Shown here: positions 49,074 through 57,454 of the stretch, piece by piece | Numbering within the stretch: the stretch's first letter is position 1 | Layout of the letters: each line of letters opens with the position of its first letter | Assembly (NCBI GenBank): GCA_030373045.1 | Contig: JAUCPW010000005.1 | Coordinates: 1 to 57,518, forward strand | Source: Candidatus Fermentibacter sp. | Lineage (GTDB): Bacteria; Fermentibacterota; Fermentibacteria; Fermentibacterales; Fermentibacteraceae | DNA: 57,518 nucleotides | Reading direction: 5' to 3' | The notes under the pieces: generated by a model | Database searches by the model: none | The model's input: only the letters and a program-made list of their open reading frames with translations | Told to the model about the DNA's origin: nothing | Translations under genes and position numbers: made by a program

Positions 49074-50140
49074 GCCAGCTCTTCCAGCGCCCCAGCCAGG
49101 AGTTCGCCTTCCAGGTCGCGAGGCAGGAGCGTCGGCCTGCAGTCACCCCAGCCGAATGGGAGTATCCACCGCGTGCCTTCGGGGAGGGCCTTCTTGTCGC
49201 GCCTGAGGAATCTGCCGATGCCCGTCACCCGCCTGGGGAGCCTGACCGGAAGCCCCAGGCCGCAGAGGCAGGACAGCACCTCTTCGCAGAAATCGGCGGG
49301 GGCGCCCAGGCGCCTCGCCATGGCCGCCGAGGCCAGGATGCCCAGCGCTACTGCCTCGCCGTGGTTCAGGCCGAATCCGGTGGCGCTCTCGAGAGCATGC
49401 CCCAGCGTGTGCCCGAGGTTGAGGAGTATCCTTCCGGCATGCTCCTCCGGATCGGCCTCCACGATGCGGGCCTTGAAGGACAGGCAGGCGGCGGCGGCCC
49501 TGCGGCTCCACTCCGTGCGCTCGCGCCCGGGCAGCGGCAGGCCGCCGGCTATCTCCCGCAGCTCGGGCTCCCCGCTGAGTATGGCGGCCTTCAGTATCTC
49601 GCCGCACCCGCACCTGTACTCCCTCTCCGGGAGGGTGGTGAGGATCTCGGCGCAGATCCAGGCCAGTTCTGCGGGATAGAAGGTGCCGGCCTGGTTCCTG
49701 GTGCCGGCCACGTTGATCGCGGTCTTTCCGCCCAGGCAGGCGTCCACCTGCGCCAGGAGAGTGGTGGGCGCGAGCACCAGCCGCGTCCCCCTCGCCCACG
49801 TGGATGCTGCGAATGCGCCCACGTCGAGAACTATGCCGCCTCCGACCGCCAGCACCACGTCGTTCCTGGCCAGCCCGACCCTGTGCATCTCGGACCAGAT
49901 CGCATGCAGCGTCCGGGGGGTCTTGAGCCTCTCGGAGGACTCCATCACGAAGGCTCCGAGCAGCCTGTCGCCCACTCCCCTGAAGATCGCCTGCGAATGC
50001 AGGCTCATCACCCGGGCGTCGGCCACGAGGAACACGCGCCTGCCCGAGCAGTCGCGGCAGAAGCCCCTGAAGTCCCGGGCGGCCACCACGCGCGTCTCCC
50101 TGCCGACGCTCCAGCCCAGCCTGAGGATCTCCCGCTCCAT
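49070..50140 (-). CDS. aroB: 3-dehydroquinate synthase (AroB)
   Basis: AroB converts DAHP to 3-dehydroquinate, step two of the shikimate pathway, with NAD and Zn or Co. Marks are VVLAVGGGIVLDVGAFAAST (NAD site), APTTLLAQVDACLGGKTAINVAGTRNQAGTF (substrate loop with Lys), GCGEILKAAIL (zinc Glu and Lys) and LNLGHTLGHALESATG followed by LNHGEAVALG (zinc His ligands). Compared with the usual GGGVVGDLAGF and VGGKTGVN, several loop residues differ, but the ligands are kept. The 356-residue length is normal. ATG 50140 shares one base with the stop of the permease gene. Confidence 0.95.
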   Translation of the reverse strand: MEREILRLGWSVGRETRVVAARDFRGFCRDCSGRRVFLVADARVMSLHSQAIFRGVGDRLLGAFVMESSERLKTPRTLHAIWSEMHRVGLARNDVVLAVGGGIVLDVGAFAASTWARGTRLVLAPTTLLAQVDACLGGKTAINVAGTRNQAGTFYPAELAWICAEILTTLPEREYRCGCGEILKAAILSGEPELREIAGGLPLPGRERTEWSRRAAAACLSFKARIVEADPEEHAGRILLNLGHTLGHALESATGFGLNHGEAVALGILASAAMARRLGAPADFCEEVLSCLCGLGLPVRLPRRVTGIGRFLRRDKKALPEGTRWILPFGWGDCRPTLLPRDLEGELLAGALEELA

Positions 50141-51480
50141 CAGGGGCCCCAGACGAACCAGATGAACGCCGCCCCCGCCGCGGTTGCGGCCAGCGTGAAG
50201 GGCAGCCCCAGAGCTGCGAATCTGCCGAAGGACACCCTGTATCCTTCCTTCCTGAGCATGGACACTGCAACTATGTTGGCCGAGGCCCCCACGGGCGAGA
50301 TGTTCCCGCCGAGGCAGGCCCCGATCAGCATGCCGAACGACAGGAAGCGCCAGTCGGCGATGCCGAGGTCCGAGGCGACCGAGTGGACGACGGGCAGCAT
50401 GGCGGTGACGAACGGGACGTTGTCGACGAACGCGCTGACCACGACCGATGAGATCACGATCAGGGCGAACGCCCCGAAGGCGCTGCCGCCCGAAAGCCCC
50501 GCGATGAACCTGCCGATCGCGTCGACCACGCCGTACTCCTCCAGGGCGCCCACCATGAAGAAGATGCCCGCCAGCAGGATGACCGTGTCCAGGTCGAAGC
50601 CCCTCACGATCTGCCTGGAGCCCCGGACCTCCTCGAGGTCCGTGGCCTTCCTCGCCCTGAAGATCCCGGGCAGCACCCCCCTGTGGCTGAGGGTATGCCA
50701 GGTCAGGGCAGCCAGCCCTCCCGCGGCGCATATCAGGCCCGACACGGGGCCGGATGAGCCCTTGAAGCCTGTCAGCGCAAGCCCCGCGACAACGAGGGCC
50801 AGTATCACCACGGGGACCCAGCTCGATACCTCCGAGGCCCCGCTCCAGGCGACCGCCCTCCTGCTCCTCCCGAAGACCCGCCAGAGCACGAAGAACGAGG
50901 CGACCGCCCCGCACTGGACGGCGAAGAAGATCCCGGGCATGCCGTCCAGCACGAAGAAATCGTTGAACGAGAGGCCTTCGGACGCCGCCAGTATCATGCT
51001 GGGGGGGTCCCCCACCAGGGTTGCCGTGCCCTGGAGGTTGCTGGAGATGGCGATGCCGATCAGGAGGGGGACCGGGTCGGCCTCGAGCCTGCGCGAGAGC
51101 GCGAGGGCCACCGGTGCGAGGATCATCACGGTGGCGACGTTCTCGACGAACATCGAAACCGCCCCCGCCAGGACGCAGATGAGCAGCGACGCCCTCCCCA
51201 GCGTGCCGGACACCGAGACTATCCTCTCGGCCGCCCACGCGGGCGCCCTGGTCTCGATCAGCACCTCGGCTAGGAGCATGATGCCGGAGAAGATGAGGAG
51301 GATGTTGACGTCGACCCGTCCCATGAGTGCGGCGAGATCGGGAGAGTCACCGGCGATGGCGCATGCGGCGGAGGCCAGGGCCGCCGCGCACCACACCGCC
51401 GGGCCCCTGAGGCGCCCGGCGGTCGAGATGTAGATGTATACCAGCACGAAGGCGGCCGAGAAGATCCAGGCTCCGGGCAA
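50140..51480 (-). CDS. ArsB/NhaD/SLC13-type ion-transporter permease
   Basis: The 446-residue membrane protein has eleven or more helices and two signature re-entrant loops: NLQGTATLVGDPPSMILAASE in the first half and GGNISPVGASANIVAVSML in the second. They are typical of the ion-transporter superfamily (ArsB, NhaD, DASS/SLC13). VENVATVMILAPVALALS and VDNVPFVTAMLPVVHS frame them. Substrates in the family include arsenite, Na+/H+ and dicarboxylates; none can be chosen here, and no ars genes are nearby. TTG 51480 follows a GGGAG site and starts three bases after the lipoprotein gene stop. Confidence 0.85.
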   Translation of the reverse strand: MPGAWIFSAAFVLVYIYISTAGRLRGPAVWCAAALASAACAIAGDSPDLAALMGRVDVNILLIFSGIMLLAEVLIETRAPAWAAERIVSVSGTLGRASLLICVLAGAVSMFVENVATVMILAPVALALSRRLEADPVPLLIGIAISSNLQGTATLVGDPPSMILAASEGLSFNDFFVLDGMPGIFFAVQCGAVASFFVLWRVFGRSRRAVAWSGASEVSSWVPVVILALVVAGLALTGFKGSSGPVSGLICAAGGLAALTWHTLSHRGVLPGIFRARKATDLEEVRGSRQIVRGFDLDTVILLAGIFFMVGALEEYGVVDAIGRFIAGLSGGSAFGAFALIVISSVVVSAFVDNVPFVTAMLPVVHSVASDLGIADWRFLSFGMLIGACLGGNISPVGASANIVAVSMLRKEGYRVSFGRFAALGLPFTLAATAAGAAFIWFVWGP

Positions 51481-51483
51481 GCG

Positions 51484-52116
51484 TCAGCTCCCGGGAGTGA
51501 AGCTCGTCAGCGTGATCGTGCTGTCGGGAGTCACCTTCCTGACCAGGCCCACGTCGGGTGCCAGCCAGAGCGTCCTCTCCACGAGAAGCGTCTCGGGGTC
51601 GAACCCTCCGGTCTGGACCCAGTCGATGGTCCTCTCCTGCTGCTGGATGATGTAGCACTCGTCCCAGGAGCCGAGCTGCCCCAGGCCGGACACGGTGGTC
51701 TCGCGTCTCCACCTGTGGCTGATCGTGACTCCCTGCGCCGTCACGTACGTCGATGCGGAATCGACCCTTGACTGGCCCGTGCAGAGCGGGAAGTCGAGAT
51801 ACGTCACCCAGGCCTGGAGCACCGGCACCTCGTATCCGTTGAACACGACCCTGTGGTCCTCGTAGTGGTCGAGCCGGCCATCCTCGGCTGCCCAGTACGC
51901 ATAGCCGGCGCCGGTCTGGAGCCTGTAGCAGGTGCGCTCGCCGATGACGGTCTGGTCTATCACCGTCGTGATGAGATAACCGCCGCCCTCGACCTCGTAC
52001 TCCCACTGGTTCCCGATCGTCGTCACGGGATAGTAGTCCGCGCCGAGCCTCAGATAGAGAGGATTGCTCCCGCAGGCGGCCAGGAGCAGCACGGGCAGGG
52101 GTAACAGCCTCTTCAT
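51484..52116 (-). CDS. Unknown lipoprotein
   Basis: The 210-residue protein has a clear lipoprotein signal MKRLLPLPVLLLAAC (lipidated Cys15). The mature part is beta-rich and Tyr/Trp-rich: DYYPVTTIGNQWEYEVEGGG, then TVIGERTCYRLQTGAGYAYW, IIQQQERTIDWVQTG and LWLAPDVGLVRKVTPDS. The segment GNQWEY and the ending 'APDVGLVRK' resemble a set of periplasmic or outer-membrane lipoproteins of unknown function in Bacteroidetes-type genomes. ATG 52116 overlaps the stop of the outer-membrane protein gene as ATGA, which suggests the two act together in the outer membrane. Confidence 0.78.
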   Translation of the reverse strand: MKRLLPLPVLLLAACGSNPLYLRLGADYYPVTTIGNQWEYEVEGGGYLITTVIDQTVIGERTCYRLQTGAGYAYWAAEDGRLDHYEDHRVVFNGYEVPVLQAWVTYLDFPLCTGQSRVDSASTYVTAQGVTISHRWRRETTVSGLGQLGSWDECYIIQQQERTIDWVQTGGFDPETLLVERTLWLAPDVGLVRKVTPDSTITLTSFTPGS

Positions 52117-52637
52117 CGCAGGACCTCCCTCGAGACCCTGAAGACGAGCGCAAACGCGTCCCCGGACTCGCCTTCGGCGAGAACTCCCCTGAAGTCGAAT
52201 CCTGCGGCACCCCTGAACCCGGCGCCCATGCCGAACTCCCATCGGAACCCGGCTCGCCAGGACGGGTCCCACGACGCCGGATCGCTGCCGTTCCCCGCTT
52301 CGAGCTTCGAACGGGAGTACCCGATCCCGGCTTCGAGGCCGGGACTGAAGCTCGCCGCCCCGGGTCTGAGATGGAAGGCCGCGCTCAGCTCCGGGGTCAG
52401 CACCGTGAGAGAGGCGTCGCCGTCGTATTCGTCGCCGTACATCGACAGGGAGACCCCCGGGCCGGCTCCGAACCTGTCGTTGAACATCCAGCGCCCGAAG
52501 ACCTGCAGATCCAGACCGGTACCGATGTTGTCCCCCCAGCCTCCGGCAGGGAACACCGGCCCGGCCGACATGCCGGCCGTGATCTCCGCCGGTGCGGCAG
52601 CGCACAGGGCCGCGAGAAGCGCGAGCGTAAGCCTCAA
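52113..52637 (-). CDS. Small outer-membrane beta-barrel protein
   Basis: The 174-residue protein has a signal peptide (MRLTLALLAALCAAAPA). Eight or so amphipathic strands follow, with Gly/aromatic spacing (VFGRWMFNDRFGAGPGVSLSMYG, PELSAAFHLRPGAASFSPGLEAGIGYS, GFRWEFGMGAGFRGAAGFDFRG), as in OmpA- or OmpW-like small barrels. The last residues REVLR are not an ideal barrel end, so assignment to one family is not possible. TTG 52637 follows a GAGGAGG site by six bases. The product probably partners the lipoprotein whose gene it overlaps. Confidence 0.78.
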   Translation of the reverse strand: MRLTLALLAALCAAAPAEITAGMSAGPVFPAGGWGDNIGTGLDLQVFGRWMFNDRFGAGPGVSLSMYGDEYDGDASLTVLTPELSAAFHLRPGAASFSPGLEAGIGYSRSKLEAGNGSDPASWDPSWRAGFRWEFGMGAGFRGAAGFDFRGVLAEGESGDAFALVFRVSREVLR

Positions 52638-52652
52638 GGGAACCTCCTCACA

Positions 52653-53411
52653 CTAGATGCGCGGGGCTTCGAACGCCCTTTCGGGACCCGCGACCAGGAT
52701 CTCCCCGCAGAAACCCGCCGCCGCGCCCGCCGCCTCGAGGGCGAGCGGCGGCCTGTTGTTCTCCTTGCTGAGATGCGCCAGCACCACGTAGCCCAGCCCC
52801 CCGTGGGAGACCCTCGCCAGCAGCGAGGATGCGCTGGCGTTCGAGAGATGCCCCCTCGAAGAGGCGATCCTCTGCTTGAGGGGCCAGGGGTACCCGCCGT
52901 TCCAGAGCATCTCCTCGTCGTGGTTGAACTCGAGCACCAGACCCGTGCATCCCGCGAGGCTCTCCGCCACGAGGTGGCTCCAGCAGCCGAGGTCGGTCGC
53001 GATGCCGAGCCGGCCGCCTTCCCACTCGATTACATATCCACTGGGCTCCTCCGCGTCATGTGGCAGGAGGAAGCTCCTGACGGTGAAGGGGCCTTCGCAG
53101 GTCGAGGAACCGGGGGCCAGCGGACGCACCGATGGCACGTCGGCCAGACCCGGAGTCCTTCGGGCGGTTCCGGGGCTGCAGACGACGGGCAGGCCGTATC
53201 TCCTCGCCGTCACCCTGGCGCCCCTGACGTGGTCCGAATGCTCGTGCGTGAGGAAAAGGGCGGAAGGCTGCATCCCTCCCGCACCCGCCTCCTCCATCCT
53301 GCGCCCGATCTCCCTGCACGAGAGCCCGGCGTCCATGAGGATGGAGTACCCGTCGTGCTCGACGAGCATGCAGTTGCCGTCCGAGCCGCTGGCCAGCATG
53401 AAGAGCCTCAA
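52653..53411 (-). CDS. Metallo-beta-lactamase-fold hydrolase (WalJ/YycJ-like)
   Basis: The 252-residue protein begins RLFMLASGSDGNCMLVEHDGY, the start typical of YycJ/WalJ. It has the metal motif LTHEHSDHVRGARVTARRYG, the further ligand in FLLPHDAEEPSGYVI, and the late GYVVLAHLSKENNRPPLA. These are two-zinc hydrolases; YycJ-type proteins have been linked to cell-wall control and DNA repair but have no settled substrate. The TTG at 53411 overlaps the GHL10 stop (TTGA) and gives the expected length; ATG 53399 would remove four residues of the first strand. Confidence 0.9.
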   Translation of the reverse strand: MRLFMLASGSDGNCMLVEHDGYSILMDAGLSCREIGRRMEEAGAGGMQPSALFLTHEHSDHVRGARVTARRYGLPVVCSPGTARRTPGLADVPSVRPLAPGSSTCEGPFTVRSFLLPHDAEEPSGYVIEWEGGRLGIATDLGCWSHLVAESLAGCTGLVLEFNHDEEMLWNGGYPWPLKQRIASSRGHLSNASASSLLARVSHGGLGYVVLAHLSKENNRPPLALEAAGAAAGFCGEILVAGPERAFEAPRI

Positions 53412-54568
53412 AACGGTATCCTGGCGGTCATGTGGAAAAGCCCGGGGTCGAGGGGATGACGGGCGGCGGTTCCTCCCCCCCAGAACTCCTCGAGAGCGGC
53501 GGAGTCGGCGGGAGCAAGAGTGTTGACGCTGTAGACGCAGATGCCGCCGGCGCCGTGTGCACGCGCCGCGCGCGCGCCGACGAGGGCGGATGTCACGCTC
53601 TGGTTGTAGACGGCCACGCCGTAGACCACCCTCCCGGGCTCTTCCTGCGTGGTGGACACGGCCAGCTCCCCGGCTCTGGACTGGTTCGTGGTATAGGCCA
53701 TGGGGCAGACGAAATCGACCAGCCCGCCGCCGAGCCAGCCCTGCCAGTCGCATGCGTAGTCGGTCAGGGCCGACGAGGGATCGGCCATCACGGCACAGGA
53801 GAACGTCAGCGATGGATCGGCCGACCTCACCGCGGCCCGCGCCGACCTCACGCTCTCCGTGACCTGCGCCGCCCTGTAGCCGCGCCAGGCCTCGCCCATG
53901 CCCTCGACCGCGGGCCTCGTCCTGCCGGGCGCAGGATACAGGTCGACCGGATCGACGCCGGAGGCCAGGAAGAAACCGGCCCGGGCGGCGGGTTCGAATC
54001 CGAACGAGGCGTTCGGGTACCTGATGTAGTCGAGATGGATGCCGTCCAGGTCGTATTCGGAGGCGAGCTCCGCGCAGATCGCTGCCAGGCGCGACCTCAC
54101 GGCGGGGATGGCCGGCGACAGGGTCGCCCCGACTATGTCCGCGGCCTCGCATTCCGAGCGGGAGTAGTCGGCGGACGATCTGCCGCGCAGATCGGCCAGG
54201 AACCACTCGGGATGGGCCAGGAGGACGTGAGCTGGGTCGGCCGGCGGATCGGGCGCGGACCACGACAGGAAGGCGTTCACCCAGGCATGGACCTCGAGAC
54301 CGAGCGGTCCGGCCCGGAGCAGGACCCGGGCGAGGGGATCGTACCTGTCTAGCACACGGGCTTCGGGGAGGACGTCGGAGACGTACCATGCCTCCCCCCT
54401 GCCCATCACCTGCACGATGATGCCGTTCGCGCCCGACGCCGCAGCGAGCCCGACCAGGCTGTCGATCCTCGCCTCCGATTCCAGCCCGTCGGCGGACATC
54501 CAGAAGTACCGCATGTCCGCGCCGGTTCCGCCGAGCGCAAGAACCGACGCCAGGGCCAGCGCGTTCAG
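53408..54568 (-). CDS. Secreted glycosyl-hydrolase-like GHL10 protein, CTG start
   Basis: The 386-residue protein has a signal peptide read as NALALASVLALGG (cut near TGA) and then a GHL10 (DUF187) TIM barrel. It shows ANGIIVQVMGRGEAWYVSD, GLEVHAWVNAFLSW, DGIHLDYIRYPN, CDWQGWLGGGLVDFVCPMAYTT and GGICVYSVNTLAP. GHL10 proteins are thought to act on surface or storage polysaccharide. The signal peptide is upstream of the first ATG. The only fitting start is CTG 54568, which overlaps the gpsA stop (CTGA) and has GGAGG (54579-54575) exactly six bases ahead. Confidence 0.88.
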   Translation of the reverse strand: MNALALASVLALGGTGADMRYFWMSADGLESEARIDSLVGLAAASGANGIIVQVMGRGEAWYVSDVLPEARVLDRYDPLARVLLRAGPLGLEVHAWVNAFLSWSAPDPPADPAHVLLAHPEWFLADLRGRSSADYSRSECEAADIVGATLSPAIPAVRSRLAAICAELASEYDLDGIHLDYIRYPNASFGFEPAARAGFFLASGVDPVDLYPAPGRTRPAVEGMGEAWRGYRAAQVTESVRSARAAVRSADPSLTFSCAVMADPSSALTDYACDWQGWLGGGLVDFVCPMAYTTNQSRAGELAVSTTQEEPGRVVYGVAVYNQSVTSALVGARAARAHGAGGICVYSVNTLAPADSAALEEFWGGGTAARHPLDPGLFHMTARIPF

Positions 54569-55560
54569 AGGACGCCTCCGGCGGAGCGTGGGAACTCGTC
54601 CTTCAGCGGCCTGTCGAAGAGCCCTGCAATTGCATCCTGCGGGCCTGTCGAACCGTCCAGCACCCTTCCCACGGCCGCGGTGATCGGCATCTCGACACCG
54701 GCGCGGGAGGCCAGCAGGAGGAGGGCGCCGCAGGTCTCGACCCCTTCGGCGAGGCCTTCGGTATAGGGTCTTCCCGTCGCGAGGCACTCTCCCATCAGCC
54801 TGTTCCGGCTCAGCGGAGAAAACAGCGTGGCTTCATAGTCGCCCAGGTGCGAGAGGCCGAAGACGCTTCGCCAGTCGCCGCCCAGAGCCGCCACGAGCCT
54901 GGCCACCTCCAGCGGGGCGCGGGCCATGAGGGCGCCCTTGAGCCCCTGCCAGCCCAGGCCGTCCAGGAGCCCGGCAGCTATCCCGACGACGTTCTTCGAA
55001 GCCGCCCCCAGCTCGCATCCCGTCATGTCGGCGGACCTGTAGAGCCTGACGAGCCTGCTCCCCAGCCGGTCGGCCAGGAGGGTCGAGGCCGCATCGTCGT
55101 CGGAGGCGATCAGCATGCAGGTAGGCTGGCCTGCAGCCAGGAGGGACGGGTGCCCGGGACCGACCCAGGCCGACAGGCTCGCGGGCTCGGGGCCGTTCGC
55201 CCTGAAGACCTCGGACAGCCGCCTGCCGGTGCCCCTCTCGAGGCCCTTCATGCAGAGGACGACATGGATCCCGGAGAGATCACGCCCGCCCAGGAGGGAG
55301 CAGATCCCGCCCAGTTCGGACGAAGGGGTGGCGATGACGAGGATGTCGGTCTCCAGTGCGGAGTCGAGGTCGGTTGTGAGGACGACATCCGGGGGCAGGG
55401 CGAGATGCCGGTTCGCCCTGCTCTCCGCGAGCACCCGGAAGGGTTCGGAATCCGCGGGCTCCCATCCCGTGACGACGAGCCCGCACCTGCTGCCGTACCA
55501 GAGATGGAAGCTCCCCCATCGGCCGCAGCCGAGGACGGACATCCTGCCAAGGCCGTTCAA
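54565..55560 (-). CDS. gpsA: Glycerol-3-phosphate dehydrogenase [NAD(P)+]
   Basis: GpsA reduces dihydroxyacetone phosphate to sn-glycerol 3-phosphate, the base of membrane phospholipids. The N-terminal SVLGCGRWGSFHLWYGS carries the GxGxxG dinucleotide site. Then come VVLCMKGLERGTGRRLSEVF, VGPGHPSLL, and the catalytic region GAASKNVVGIAAGLLDGLG. Late GLSHLGDYEATLFSPLSRNRLMGE is also conserved. TTG 55560 with GAGGAGG five bases ahead gives 331 residues; ATG 55542 is six codons in. A promoter lies at 55605-55633. It heads the nine-gene run down to the GT2 gene. Confidence 0.93.
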   Translation of the reverse strand: MNGLGRMSVLGCGRWGSFHLWYGSRCGLVVTGWEPADSEPFRVLAESRANRHLALPPDVVLTTDLDSALETDILVIATPSSELGGICSLLGGRDLSGIHVVLCMKGLERGTGRRLSEVFRANGPEPASLSAWVGPGHPSLLAAGQPTCMLIASDDDAASTLLADRLGSRLVRLYRSADMTGCELGAASKNVVGIAAGLLDGLGWQGLKGALMARAPLEVARLVAALGGDWRSVFGLSHLGDYEATLFSPLSRNRLMGECLATGRPYTEGLAEGVETCGALLLLASRAGVEMPITAAVGRVLDGSTGPQDAIAGLFDRPLKDEFPRSAGGVL

Positions 55561-55604
55561 GTGGTCCTCCTCGTAATACAGGTGCCGTTCCGGGTCTGCC
55601 CCCG

Positions 55605-55633
55605 ATTCTACCGGGATGGCCCGGCACCGACAA
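55605..55633 (-). promoter_or_regulatory. Promoter of the gpsA operon
   Basis: Minus-strand TTGTCG (55633-55628) and TAGAAT (55610-55605) are exactly 17 bases apart. The -10 matches 5/6 and the -35 matches 4/6. The start codon is about 45 bases downstream. Confidence 0.6.
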
Positions 55634-55666
55634 CTCGCCGCGGCGCAGGAGCCCTCGTACCCGGCA

Positions 55667-55695
55667 TTGTTGTCGACGCCCGGGGCCGGTATGTT
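55667..55695 (+). promoter_or_regulatory. Promoter of the S8 peptidase gene
   Basis: TTGTTG (55667-55672) and TATGTT (55690-55695) are spaced by 17 bases, about 49 bases before the GTG start at 55744. This pair and the gpsA promoter lie back to back in the 183-base divergent gap. Confidence 0.5.
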
Positions 55696-55743
55696 CCATT
55701 CGTATCGAAGGCGCCATTCACCAGAAACGAGAGGAGACGACCT

Positions 55744-57441
55744 GTGAGGACTTTCGGATTGATCCTCGCGTTCTCGGCCGTCGCGATGGCCGGCGCCATC
55801 GCCCCCGACCTCCAGCACCAGCTGGCGCTCGCCGGGGATGACGACCTCCTGCCGGTGTTCGTACTCGTGCAGGGCGGCCTGGACGATTCCTGGATCGGCT
55901 CGGTGACTGCAGGCATGACCAGGGCCGAGAGGCAGGCCTTCGTGGTCGACGCCCTGCAGGACATCGCGGGCGTCTCCCAGGCAGGCGTTCTCGACGAGCT
56001 CGGCCGCTGGGACGAGGGCTCCGTGTCCGGGATCCAGAGCCACTGGCTGGCGAACGCGGTCTACTGCGAGGCTTCGCCCGCCCTCATAACCGCCCTCGCT
56101 GCGAGGACCGACGTGGTCCTCGTCGAGAGCGCGGCCGACCCGGAGGCCGGTCTCATCGAACCCGTGGACAGGCATCCAGCGACCGGCGAGGAGCTCGACA
56201 AGGCCATAGTCTGGAGCGTCACCAAGATAAACGCCGATGACGTCTGGGCCCTCGGCTACGACGGCACCGGAGTCGTGGTGGGCGTGATCGACACGGGCAC
56301 CGACTACGAGCACACGGACCTGGCGAACCAGATGTGGGACGACGGCTCCGGCCACTGCGGGTACGACTTCTACGACGACGACTGGGATCCCATGGACGAC
56401 TACGGCCATGGCACCCACGTCTCCGGCTCGGTGCTCGGCGACGGCACCGGCGGTACGCAGACCGGAGTCGCCCCCGGGGCGCAGTGCATGGCCCTGCGCA
56501 TCAACTACTACTACGGCGGCGAGAACACCTGGGTGGAGGCGATGGAGTTCGGGACCGAGAACGGGGCGGCCGTTCTCACGATGTCGCTCGGCTCCACCCA
56601 CGGCAACACGACGCTCCGCAACGCCGAGGCCAGCCTCCTGACCGCGGGCGTCTTCCACAGCGTGGCCGCGGGCAACGACGGCCCCGGCATAGGGACGGTC
56701 CTCTCCAGCGGCGACGCGCCCCCGCCCTGGTTCCATCCCCAGCAGACCCAGCACGGCGGCCAGACCGCCGTGGTCACGGTGGGTGCAACCGATTCGAACG
56801 ACACGGTGGCATCCTTCTCCAGCCGCGGCCCCGTCACCTGGTGGCCGGACTACACGGTTGCCGCGCCGCTGATCGACCCGGACATCTCCGGTCCCGGCGT
56901 GGGCGTGATCAGCACCTCCTGGGGCGGCGGGTACGAATCCATGGACGGCACCTCGATGGCGACCCCCCACGTCGCCGGCGTGGCCGCCCTCATGCTCGAC
57001 GCCAACCCGAACCTTACAGTCTCCCAGATCGACCAGATCATGGAGCAGACCGCCCTCGACCTCCTGCCCGCCGGCAAGGACAACGCCACGGGCTCCGGCC
57101 GCATCGACGCGCTCGCCGCGGTGCAGGCCGCCATCGCGGTGGGGGTCGAGACCGCCCTCGAACCCGTCGTCGCGCCCGGCCTTGCCATGAGCGCCGTCTA
57201 TCCGAACCCGGTCGGCGAGACGGCCCTGTTCGAGATCTACACCGGTGAGGCAGGCAGGGTGGAGATCGAGGTGTTCGACCTGTCCGGCCGCATCGTGGCC
57301 GGCTCTACGCTCGGCGAAGTCGAGGCGGGCACGCACGCCTTCGGCTGGACCGTCCCGTCTGATCTGGGCAACGGCATCTACTTCATCCGGTCCACCGTCG
57401 GAAGCGTGTCCGACACCGCCAGGATGACCGTGGTAAGGTAG
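55744..57441 (+). CDS. Subtilisin-like S8 peptidase with type IX secretion C-terminal domain
   Basis: The 565-residue protein has a signal peptide (MRTFGLILAFSAVAMAGA). A propeptide of about 140 residues follows, then the subtilase domain. The catalytic triad is D183 in VIDTGTDYEHTD, H222 in YGHGTHVSGSV, and S404 in DGTSMATPHVAG; N311 in AAGNDG forms the oxyanion hole. The domain ends near residue 455. Then comes a C-terminal sorting domain (VYPNPVGETALFEI, EVFDLSGRIVAGS, GNGIYFIRSTV, ARMTVVR), typical of T9SS substrates. GTG 55744 follows GAGGAGACG. Its closing domain is very like that of the C25 peptidase at 23840-26341. Confidence 0.95.
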   Translation: MRTFGLILAFSAVAMAGAIAPDLQHQLALAGDDDLLPVFVLVQGGLDDSWIGSVTAGMTRAERQAFVVDALQDIAGVSQAGVLDELGRWDEGSVSGIQSHWLANAVYCEASPALITALAARTDVVLVESAADPEAGLIEPVDRHPATGEELDKAIVWSVTKINADDVWALGYDGTGVVVGVIDTGTDYEHTDLANQMWDDGSGHCGYDFYDDDWDPMDDYGHGTHVSGSVLGDGTGGTQTGVAPGAQCMALRINYYYGGENTWVEAMEFGTENGAAVLTMSLGSTHGNTTLRNAEASLLTAGVFHSVAAGNDGPGIGTVLSSGDAPPPWFHPQQTQHGGQTAVVTVGATDSNDTVASFSSRGPVTWWPDYTVAAPLIDPDISGPGVGVISTSWGGGYESMDGTSMATPHVAGVAALMLDANPNLTVSQIDQIMEQTALDLLPAGKDNATGSGRIDALAAVQAAIAVGVETALEPVVAPGLAMSAVYPNPVGETALFEIYTGEAGRVEIEVFDLSGRIVAGSTLGEVEAGTHAFGWTVPSDLGNGIYFIRSTVGSVSDTARMTVVR

Positions 57442-57454
57442 GACCCGGACAAAC

